Positions 33,401-43,900 of a stretch of DNA of 64,000 nt are shown here, one piece after another. The stretch is from positions 744,001 to 808,000 of the forward strand of contig CANJKZ010000724.1 of NCBI GenBank assembly GCA_947471745.1, in the 5' to 3' direction. A program made the position numbers and the translations under genes. Under the pieces are notes generated by a model, which was given only the letters and a program-made list of their open reading frames with translations, ran no database searches and had not been told where the DNA came from. Origin of the DNA: Closterium sp. Naga37s-1 (taxonomy: Eukaryota > Streptophyta > Zygnematophyceae > Desmidiales > Closteriaceae). Position 1 is the first letter of the stretch; each line of letters opens with the position of its first letter.

Positions 33401-35348
33401 GCAGGCTCAGCACCCCCAGACTCAGCACCCCCAGACGCAGGACCTCCAGGCTCCTCACGCGCAGGCTCAGCACCCCCAGGCTCCGTACCCTCAGGCCCCT
33501 CACGCCCAGCGCCCCCAGACTCAGCACCCCACGCTGCAAACCCCCAAGCTCCACACCCCCAGGGACAGCACCACCACCAGCAGGACCGGAGTCACCAGTG
33601 ACCTCAACAGGCGCAGGGACGGGAGGGTCTACCTGAGAAACACCTGAAGGAGCAGGACCTGGCGCGGGGAGGGGGTCTACCTGGGGAGGACCTGGGGCAA
33701 GAAAGAGCGGCGGGAGAGGGCGAGGAGCAGTGCGGTAGGGGAAGAGGCGGTAAAAGGGGACTGACTCGTCAAAGGTGACGTCCTGGGACGCAAAGACACG
33801 GCGCGAGGCGGGGTCGTAGAACTGCCAGCCAGGCGCGTCAGGGACGAAGCCAAGGAAGACGCAAGGAATGGCACGAGGGGAGAGCTTGTCCGCGGTGGTA
33901 TCGCGAACAAAGGCACGAGCACCCCAGACCCGGAAACGCGACGCGTCGCCAACCTTCCCCGTCCACAGCAGTGTGGGCGAGGTCTCCGGCAAGGAGACAC
34001 AGGGCCAAAGGTTGAGCTGATGCGCGGCGTACCGGACCGCAAACGGCCACAGAAAATGGGGGGCAGCCGCATGGATCATGGAGGTACGAGCGACCTCCAT
34101 GACTAAGCCAATGCGGCGCTCAGCAACCCCATTCTGCTGCGGAGAGGCCGAAAGCGTGAAAGTCTGGCGGATGCCGTGCTCCGCACAGAAGGCGGCCAAG
34201 AGGTCTGAGGAGAACTCACCACCTCTGTCAGAGTGCAGACGCAGGACAGGAAAGTCCGACTGGAACCGCTCGCGGAGCTGGAGACGAGTAGCGCGGATCC
34301 AGGGGATCAAAACATCAGGGACATCCCCCTTGCGCTGCAAGGGGAAGACCGTGGTGTAGCGCGTGTAGTCGTCGACAACCAGCAGGAAGTACCGCTCGTG
34401 GCCATGTCCACGGACGCGGGCTGGGCCCCACACGTCCAGGTGGAGAGTCTGCAGTGGAGCCTCTGTGGGAGGGAACGAGGAGGAGTGAGGAGCGGCGCGC
34501 TGCCGCCCCTCGACGCAAGGAATGCAGGGCGGCGCAGGCGAGGGAGGGAGGGCAGGGAGAGACCTGGGAAGACCAGAGACCAGAAAGCGAGAGTGCATGC
34601 TACGAAGGCGAGGCAGGGAGGGGTGGCCCAGGCGGTGGTGCCACAGGAGAGTGTCGTGAGACAGCCGGCGACACTCACACTGGGTAGCTACCTGAGCAGA
34701 CGCGTGCAGCTGGGGAGACAAAGTGGTGGAACGCGACGCAGTGGTGAGGGTGTACAGACTGGACCCTGGCGCACGGGTGAACGTGGCCAGGTGGCGGCCG
34801 GTCTGGGAGCACGTACAGATCGCCACACGCTGTCGGCCAGGGGTGAAGGTGTCAACACCCGCATCCTGGAGGACAGCGTTGCTCACCAAGTTCGTAGAGA
34901 ACGAGGGGAGGTGGAGACCAGACAGCTCACCAGACGGGACCGCCGAACACGTAAGCACAGTGGAAGACCGCGCAAGCACTGGGCCCCCAGAGGGGTCAGC
35001 CAGTGAGACAGGAACAGGTGCAGGAAGGGGGGTGACTGTGGTACTGTCGCGAAAGAAACAGCGGGAAGCACCAGAGTCAAGTGTAAAAGTGTGCAAGGCC
35101 TGTGCAGGCGCAGTACCAAGGGGAGCAGACTCACAAGCACCTAGTGCTGCAGGGGCTATACCAGGATCCGGCGGCACACACAAGTAGCAGTCACCCTCAG
35201 CACTAACAGACAATGCATACATAGCAGCTAGAATAGCCTCATAGTCAAGATCAAAGATTGGTACATCACGCCTAAGCAAGTCTGCCCAGTTGGGGAACTT
35301 AGTAGCATCAGGAAACTTGGCGCGCTAGGCGTCGCTAAGTCGAGCGAA

Positions 35349-35420
35349 GCAGCGCTGCTCAGTGTGAAACCCTGTGCACTGGCGGTTAGCGTGGGGACCT
35401 GTGCGGATGATATAGGGGCA
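35349..35420 (-). other. variant zinc-binding motif in copia-A Gag
   Basis: The gag of E1 has no C-X2-C-X4-H-X4-C knuckle. At its end is a C-X13-C-X3-H-X4-C arrangement (starting CPYIIRTG, ending HTEQRCFARL). The last half resembles HT-x-x-RCW of plant copia knuckles. Metal binding is inference. Confidence 0.5.
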
Positions 35421-35559
35421 GCGACCAGGACCCCCAGAAGCCCCACGCCCGGCATACCAGTCAAGAAGCTGCTGGGAAGTGGGGGTCTGGCGCGGACGCT
35501 GCTGCTGCTGCTGCTGCTGCGGCTGCTGCTGCTGGCCCTGACCACCACTGGCACCACCG

Positions 35560-35745
35560 CTCCCTCCTCCCCCACCGCCGCTGCCGCCCCCTCCACCGCC
35601 CCCAGTGCCTCCGCCGCCCCCACCACCACCTCCACCCCCTCCACCCCCGCGACCACCCCCACCACCTCCACCGCCCCCGCCGCCTGCACCACCGCCGCCT
35701 CCACCGCCGCCCCCACCGCCCCTGCCACCCCTGCCGCCCCTGCCG
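35560..35745 (-). repeat. poly-glycine tract in copia-A Gag (GGX/GGC microsatellite)
   Basis: About 60 residues, nearly all glycine, coded by mixed GGN codons, directly before a Gln-rich tract coded by CAG repeats (about 35500-35540). Confidence 0.85.
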
Positions 35746-36516
35746 CTGCGACGCTTCCCACTAGGAGCGGAAGCAGCCTCGACCTCCTCAGCACCAAGGT
35801 AGTCGTGAGCAGCAGCTGCGGAGGCGTAGGAGGGGGTGAGAGGGGAGGGGGAGCACCCCTCAAAGAGGGGAGAGCGCGGAGTGCCACGAGCAGCACCTAC
35901 AGCGAGGATGTTCTTCTCTGCTGCTAGGAGGTGCTTCTCGAAGTCGTCGACAGTGAGAGTGGGGGGGTGTAGCGCTAGGAAGTGGTCCCTGACCGAGCTA
36001 AGAGTGTCAGGGAGGCGGGTGACGAGGAAATAGAGAGTGAAGTACATCGGGGGGGGGTTTGCGGCGCAAAACTCGGCTGAAAGGGCGGCACGAAAGCGAG
36101 TGTCAGTAGCGCGCAGGTGGGAAATGAGGTCCTCAGCAGTGGTGAACGAGGAAAGGTCGGGAAACAGGTAGGGTAGCATGAGTCGACCTATGGCTGCAGT
36201 GGCCGGGGAGGAGTAGCGTGCAACTACAGCGTCGTACAGTGTCTTAGCAGTTTTGTGCTAGCTGAAATGCGCGCGCTCAGTGATCGGCAGATGGTTCCTA
36301 ATCGCTAGCCGTGCAGCAGCATCGCGAGTCTGCCACTGCGAGCGTTCGAGATCAGGAGCATCAGCAGCAGGAGCAACGGCAGTGCCAGACACGTAATCGA
36401 ACAGTGAAACGCCCTCTTTGGCATCAGTCAGAAGGAACAGTTGCAGGTCATCTAGCCACACAGTGAACTCTATGGGGCGACCGTCAGGTTCGAACGCGAG
36501 AACATTAGGTGTCGTC

Positions 36517-37013
36517 ATAACAGCAGTAGGCAAAGGCAGCAGAAAGCAGGCAGGCAGTAGACACGAGGCAGTAGGCAGTAGGCAGCAGGCTAAAACTTAG
36601 GCAGTAGGCAGTAGGCAGTACAGGCAACGTGCAGGGCAGTACTTGCTGCACCCGAGCTCCTAAGGTGGGGCTCTAGACTGCGAAAGGCCGTACAGTGTGA
36701 AGGCAGTGGGTTCGGCAGCAAGGAGCCTTACAGGCAAGCACACAGGTAGGGCGCGCGCGGCTGCTGGCTGCGTAACCCTAAGGGCCGCACGTGGCTCTCT
36801 GCTGCGCGTGGCTACGTGCTACGCGCGGCTCTGGCTGCACGTGGCGACGGGCGGCGGGCTCTACGTCGCGCGTGGGCGGCGGGCTCTACGTCGCGCGTGG
36901 GCGGCGGGCTCTGCTTAGGCTGCGCGCGGGCGGCGTAAGGGGGGGCGCGCGGGCTCGACGTGGCCTACGCGGGCGACGCCGACCGGCGCGCGGCTCTACA
37001 GCAGGGTCGCGCG
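36517..37013 (-). other. leader of copia-A E1 with GGCAGTA-type heptamer repeats
   Basis: Non-coding. A run of CAGTAGG/GGCAGTA repeats at about 36555-36625 is followed by GC-rich sequence up to the border with the next copy. Confidence 0.6.
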
Positions 37014-40000
37014 CTAAAAAATAAGTGATGTGCTTCGTTCTGTGCTCCAGTCTGTGCTCCTGACACAAGGCAATCATGGCCTTGTTGTCGACGTACAGAA
37101 CTGGAGGAGAGCGAGGCGGCTCTCCCAATTCGGTCAGCAGGTAGGTGAGCCAGCGTAACTCCTGTGCAGCCATGGCCCATGCGTAGATCTCAGCCTCACA
37201 ACTGGAGCTGAGAACAGAAGACGAGCGGGTAGACCGCCACGAAACAGAGCCGGAGCCAAGGCTGAAGGTGTAACCCTGTGACGACCGCTGCGTAGCCAAG
37301 TCGTCAACCCAAGAAGCGTCTGCGTGACCAGTGAGAACAACTCGAGCCCGACCTCCAAGCACGAGCCCCATCCCCGACGTACTGCACAAGTAGCGCATCA
37401 CCCTCTTAGCGGCCTTCCAGTGCTCTGGTCGGTGTCTCCCGGGCGCAACGTAGCGAGCCAGAATGCTAAGAGGGTAAGCAAGGTCAGGTCGAGTTCAGGT
37501 CATCAGGTACATGAGGCAGCCCACAAGCTCTGGATACGGGCCACTCGGCTCTACGGACTCATGCGAAGGCAGAGCTAAGAGCGAGTGACCGGTAGGCAGA
37601 GTTGTGGCCTGTGGCGAGGAGTACTCAAAGCCGAAGCGCTGAAGGACCTGCTGCACCATGTGTGACTGAGTCAAGGTAATGGTGCGCCGTGCTCTGTCCC
37701 GGGTGATATGCAAGCCAAGATAGCTGCGCAGCTCACCCAGGTCTGTGCACGTGTGTCTCTTCTGCAGCTCCGACTTCACGTGGGCCAGTCCAGCAGTGTC
37801 AGCAGTGGCAAAGACCAAGTCGTCGACGTACACGAGGATGTAGAACGGCGGTAGCGAAGTGTCGGTGCGTAGAAACAGCGACGGGTCAGCAGTCGAAGGA
37901 GCAAGCCCAAGAGCCGCAAGCGTCGTCCTCAGTGTGTCGTGCCACTTGCGAGGCGCCTGGCGGAGACCGTAGACTGGCCGCCGGAGGCTCCACTGGGTAC
38001 CTGCAGGAAACGACCCAGTGAAGCCAGGTGGGCGGCACCCAGATCTCCTCGTGCAGGCTGCCCTGTAGGAAAGCAGTGCTGAAGTCAAGAGAGTGAAGCT
38101 CGTAGTCGCGCTGAGCGGCGACGTGCAGCAGAACCCGAAGAGTGGTCATCTTCGGGGTAGGGGAGAAGGTCTGGAAGAAGTCAACTCCCTGTCGCTGACT
38201 GAAGCCTCGTGTAACGTAACGCGCCTTGAAGACAGGCGGAGAACCCGGCGGCCGCTTCACCCTGAAAATCCACATGCCACTGACAATGTTCGCCCCAGGT
38301 GGGGGAACCTCGTCGACGTAAGTGCCTGTGGACTTCCAGGATGCCATCTCTGCGTCCATGGCTGTCTGCCACTGAGAAGAGTAGGGACCCTCAATCGCCT
38401 CTGCGTAAGAGCGTGGGGTCGGGATGTCTGGTGCATCCGGGTCTCCCTCAGGTATAGCAGCAGCAAAACACTCAAAGTCCTCCTGCCTGTCCTCAAGGAC
38501 GTCCGTGCCAAGAGCACACTCACCCCCGACGGACGGAGGACAGACAGACTCAGACTCAGCAACAAGACTAGCGGCGTAGTCTAGACGACAGGCGGCAGCA
38601 AAGTCAACAAGCTCAGCAACTAGGGCAGACGCAGCAGTTGACTCAAACGAAGGGGCAGTGACAGCAGTAGCTACAAGACGTGTGACAGTAGGACTGGCAT
38701 CACGAGCAAGGTCTGACGGCGGGTCAGGGACGTCAGAAAGAGAGGACGCAGGAGGAGACGGCAGTGGGACACGCAGTGGAACAGAGGAAGGACGAAGTGC
38801 CATCTGGTGCGTGCCGGGGACAGGAGGAGGACGCTGACGCGGAACACGACGACCAGTGCGAACAGTGCGAACAGGCGACGCAGGACGAGACCCAAGCTCA
38901 CGACGCTCCGCAAGACCTCCGGTCGGCCCAGTGTAAGGAGAAGGACCAGGCAGTGGGGAAGCTGGCTGTAACTACGACTGCGACTGGTCAGGCGGTGGAC
39001 ACAGTAAGGGAGGAGTAGGACCAGTAGAAGGCGGGAGACCAAGAACCTGCTGAAGGAGTGGAACGAAGTACGGCCGCGGCCGCGCAGCGCCTCCAGAACC
39101 AGCACCGACAGCACCAGTACCCTCAGCTCCAGGGTCTCCAGCTCCAACGCTTGCAGTACCACCAGCTCCAGCACCAGCAGCACCTCCAGCTCCGGCAGCT
39201 CGAGTGCCTCTTGCTCCAACTCCTGCAGCACCACCAGCTCCAGCAGCTCCAGTACCTCCAGTACGAGCACCTCCGGGACCAGCGGCTCCAGCACCTCCAG
39301 CAGCTCCAGCACCAGCAGCACCTCCAGCTCCAGCAGCACCTCCAGCTCCAGCAGCTCCAGTACCTCCAGTACGAGCACCTCCGGGACCAGCGGCTCCAGC
39401 ACCTCTAGTAGCTCCAGCTCCAGCAGCACCTCCAGCTCTAGCAGCTCCAGTACCTCCAGTACGAGCACCTCCGGGAGCTCCAGCACCTCCAGCTCCAGCA
39501 GCTCCAGTACCTCCAGTACGAGCACCTCCGGGACCAGCGGCTCCAGCACCTCCAACAGCTCCAGCTCCAGCAGCACCTCCAGCTCCAGCAGCTCCAGTAC
39601 CTCCAGCTCCAGGGCCTCCAGCGGTAGGCCCCCCAGCTCCAGCAGCACGGCTCCAGCGCCGAGCAACCACTCACGCAGCTGCGGTGGAAAGAGTGGCTCC
39701 CGCCGTGACAAGACACCCGTAGGACCTCCAGAAGATAAAGTACCTCCAGGCTCAGCACGCTCAGGCCCAGTACCCCCAGGCTCAGCACCCCCAGGCTCAG
39801 CACCCCCAGACTCCGCACGCTCAGGCTCAGCACCCCCAGGCTCCGCACCTCTGAATCAGCAACCCCTGGCTCAGCACCCCCAGGCTCCGCACGCTCAGGC
39901 TCAGCACCCCCAGGCCCCGCACCCACCGACTCAGCACCCCTAGACGCAGCACCCCGAGCAGCACCAGAGTCGACAGCTACCTCGACAGGCTCGACAGGGT

Positions 40001-40998
40001 CTACCTGGGACACACCTGAGGGGGGAGGGGGTCTACCGGAGGAGGACCAGGTGCTAGGAAGAGCGGCGGGGGGGGGGGAGAGGGGCAGTGCGGTAGGGGA
40101 AGAGACGGTAAAAGGGAACCGACTCGTCAAACGTGACGTCCTGAGAGGGCAGGACACGGCGCGAGGTGGGGTGGTAAAACTGCCAGCCAGGCGCGTCAGG
40201 GGGAAAGCCAAGGAAGACGCTGGGAATGGCGCGGGCGGAGAGCTTGTCCGCGGACGTATCGCGGACAAAGGCACGAGAGCCCCAGACCCGGAACACCGAC
40301 GCATCGCCAACCTCTCCCGTCCAACGCAGTGTCGGCGAGGTCTCCGACAAGGAGACACGGGGCCAGAGGTTGAGCTGATGCGCAGCGTATCGAACCCCAA
40401 ACGGCCACAGAAAATGGGGGGCAGCCGCATGGATCATGGAGGTACGAGCGACCTCCATGACTAAGCCAATGCGGCGCTCAGCAACCCCATTCTGCTGCGG
40501 AGAGGCCGGAAGCGTGAACGTCTGGCGAATGCCCTCCCCACGACAAAAGTCCCGCAGAAGGTCGGAGGCAAGCTCACCACCTCTGTCAGAGTGCAGACGC
40601 AGGACGGGAAGGTCCGTCTTGCACCGCTCGCGGAGCTGGAGACGAACAGCGCGGATCCAAAGGATCAAAACATCAGAGACCTCCCCCTTGGTGCGCAAGG
40701 GGAAGACCGTGGTGTAACGCGTGTAGTCGTCAACAACCAGCAGAAAGTACCGCTCGCGGCCCTGTCCACGGACGCGGGCTGGGCCCCACACGTCCATGTG
40801 GAGAGTCTGCAGGGGAGCAGTCGTCGGGGGAAACTCAGAGGAGTGAGGAGCGGCGCGCTGCCGCCCCTCGACACAGGGAAGACAGGGAGGAGCAGGCGAG
40901 GGTGGGAGGGGAGGGAGAGTCCTGGGAAGACCAGAAACAAGGAGACGAGAGTGCATGCCACGGAGGCGCTGCACTGAGGGGTGACCAAGACGTGCCAA
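37014..40998 (-). mobile_element. copia-A element E2, partial (integrase to RNase H)
   Basis: Contains RNase H and RT (about 37025-38650; VYVDDLVFA, YLCSTSGMGLVLGG), the repeat-rich linker (39060-39990) and most of the integrase (40080-40990; VDDYTRYTTVF, HSDRGGELAS, PQQNGVAERR). Gag, protease and both LTRs are not present. It meets E1's leader on the left and a + strand copia-C on the right. A broken fossil with several breaks. Confidence 0.85.
39060..39990 (-). repeat. in-frame minisatellite linker between integrase and RT, copia-A E2
   Basis: Short Gly/Ala units (GAAGAGGAGGTGAAGAG style) from a 15-30-bp tandem array. Equivalent arrays lie at 9690-10020, 32820-33560 and 62780-63440 in the sister copies, with different unit number and order. 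Confidence 0.8.
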
Positions 40999-43900
40999 TT
41001 CCGCCCGTGGACGATGTCGAGCTGCGAGGGGAGTTTCGTGCGGCTCACTTGCTCACCTTCATGGTCATCTCGAGGTGCTGCTCGCCGGTGGTGCAGCTGG
41101 CGCTCAGGTCCTGTCGAGAGCGACTGGACGCCGGTCATCAAGCATGGCACTTCATCCTGTCGACGTACCAGGTGAAGGACGACCTGTACATCGGACAGCT
41201 GGAGGAGAAGATGACACACATTCGGATGGGCAAGCAGGAGTCGGCGACGGACTACTGCAACCGTGCTCGACGGATCCGGGCTGAGATGCGGATGGCGGGC
41301 GCCGAATACTCGACGTCGTCCTACATCACCCACGTCCTCAAGGGCCTGCCGCGCAGCTACAACCTCATGAAGAGGTTTATGATGGTGCCCGGCACACGTG
41401 AGTCCCTCGACGAGGACTCCCTCACGAGCTACATCCTCCAAGACGAGGCGATGCAGGAGGCCGAGCAGCCCACTGAGCTCCTTCCGCAGGCGAATTACGC
41501 TGCACCGACGAAGCCGAATCAGCAGCAAGGGCAGCGCGGGAAGCCGGGCGGAGGTGGTAGCGGAGGTGGGCGGTCGACGAAGGACGTCGACGAGAAGAGG
41601 TCGACGCGGGGCAAGGGCCGTGGAGGTGGTGGTCGACGGCGGGAGTGCTGGATCTGCGGCGACCCCGACCATCTTTCCTATGAGTGCAAAACCGCGACGA
41701 CAGCGATGAGGACGACACCAAGGGAGGCCGTGGTCGGTCGACCAGCCGTCGCCCCCGTCGAGATGAGAAGCCGCGCAAGGAGAAGCAGACGTCGAAGAAG
41801 ACGTCGTCGACGAAGGACGTCGACAGCTCCAGCGGCAAGGGCCGAGGCGACGGGGAGGCGTCGTGCTCGATGGTCGGCGTGGTGGAGCCGACAGTCTCGC
41901 TGGCACCGGAGGCTGGCGAGGACTTCCAGGCGGTGGCGGCAGTTGTGCAGGCCAACCCGATGGCGGTGCTGCTCGACAGCGGGTGCTCCCACCACCTGAT
42001 GGGGGCGAAGGCGGTCTTCGTCGACATGGCACCCAGCGACGGAGTGAAGCACGTGCGTGGATTCAACGGGGCGCTGCAGCCTGTCGAGGGTCGCGGAACC
42101 GTCGCTCTACAAGGGGAGGCCGGGAAGCAAGTCCTCATCCCCGACGTGCCTACGTTCCGAGCGTACAGGCGAACCTGCTGTCAGCTGGCCAACTGAAGGA
42201 GAGCGGAGTGCAGCTGCAGGGCGATGGCAACGAGATGCTGCTCATCGCCGCGACCGGGGAGGTGCTCGGTCGAGCACACTACACCGGACGAGTCCTCTGC
42301 ACCGACCTTCGCCCCTGCTCGACGCGGTCGCCGTCGACCGAGGTGGTGGCTCTGCGGACGATCGTCTCTGCGACGAAGTCGACCCCTGACCGGTTGCATG
42401 CGAGGCTCGCGCACGTCGGCGTCGACACGATCAAGAGCTCGGCGAAGCATGAGGTTGCTGTTGGGCTCGACATCACGCCTTCGACCGGAGCAGACCCGCC
42501 GTGTGTCTCGTGCGTCGGAGGAAAGCTGGCGCGGCACACCTTCCCCGACAAGGGCTCGGACTCCGAGGAGGCACTGGCTGTCGTGCGCATTGACTTGTGC
42601 GGGCCATTTCGGGTGGCTGCCAAGGATGGCAGCTTGTACTTCCTGCTGCTGAAGGATCGCCATACTCGGTTTGTGTGGGCAATGCCAGTCGCTAAGAAGA
42701 GCGACGTGCTGCGGGAGTTCCAGAAGTGGATGGTGCTGGTGGAACGGCAGACGAAGAAGTCGGTGCTGTCGCTTCGCTCAGACCGGGGAGGGGAGTTCCT
42801 CGGAAAGGACTTCACCAACTTCGTCGACGGGAAGGGCATCGTCCACGACCTGACGTGCCCCTACACCCCGCAGCAGAACGGCATGGCTGAGCGGGAGATG
42901 CGTACGGTCGTCGAGGCCGTGCGGACGATGCTGCTGCACATGGGCGAGCATCACCACTGGTGGCACCTCGCTCTTCGACAAGCTGTCTGGGTGCGCAACT
43001 GCTTGGAGCGGTCGACGACGCCGCCGGGGACAACTCCGTACCAGCTTCTGACCGGGAAGAAGCCCGACCTCACGCTGGCGCGGGTGTGGGGCTGTATGGT
43101 GCAGTTCATGGTTCCTGAGCAGCAGCGCGGTGGGAAGCTGGCGCCGAAGGCTCGCTGGGGGCTTCACCTGGGTGTGTCGCTGGAGAGCAAGGGCTGGGAG
43201 GTGCTCGACCTAACCGACAACAAGGTGGCCACGTCGGTCGAGGTGATCTTCTACGAGACGCTGTCGCTGGAGGTGTGGAAGGCGAAGTATGGGCCGGCGT
43301 CGGGGCGGACGCAGGCACACCCGCCGACGGACACCTCGACGGCGAATGTCCCACTGCTCTCCGAAGTTGACGAGCCTGCTGATGAGGACGTTGTGGAGGT
43401 TCTTCCCCCTCCCCCTGTTCTTGCTCCTCCCTCCCCCGTCGCAGATCGGCCTGCGTCGACACCTGTGTCGGCCACCGGCGATGAGGGGAGCCTTGAGGCG
43501 TCGCCTGTGGCACCGGCCAGTGGCATCGCCGGCGGTCGACAAGGCGCCAAGCTCGTCGACCAGGATGGGAATCCGGGGCGGTCGACAGGGGAGCCGGTCG
43601 AACAGGAGGCAGCAGCAGGGGAGCCGGTCGAACAGGAGGCAGCAGCAGGGTTGCAGTCGACAGGGGAGCTGTCAAAGTCAGCAGCAGGCGAGCAACCGGT
43701 CGAAGGGTCGAAGCAGCAGGTCGACGACAATGATGTCGACGAGGAAGGGGAGCGGTCGGCGGGTGAGGAGTCCACCGACAGCGACGTGGTGGAGGTGCTG
43801 ATCACGAAGCCGGAGCTGCGACGCACAGGTCGAGCTCGACGGCCGCCGGAGCGGCTGAGCTTCCACGCCTGCCTACCGCCAGCTGCCTTCACCACGGTGT

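Larger units (their letters stand above)
30170..37013 (-). mobile_element. copia-A element E1 (3' LTR to leader)
   Basis: From right to left: leader (36517-37013), gag start (MTTPNVLAFEPDGRP, about 36516), a poly-glycine tract (35560-35745), a variant zinc motif (35349-35420), protease (DSGASRCFFRD, about 35060), integrase (about 33700-34700, with WHHRLGHPSLPRL and HSDRGGEFSS), a repeat-rich linker (32820-33560), RT and RNase H (30550-32480, with VYVDDLVFA and YVDNKAAIALC), 3' untranslated region and 3' LTR (30170-30311). It is broken, with a few breaks, but the coding parts are among the best preserved of the family here. No 5' LTR is recognised at the right end. Confidence 0.85.
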
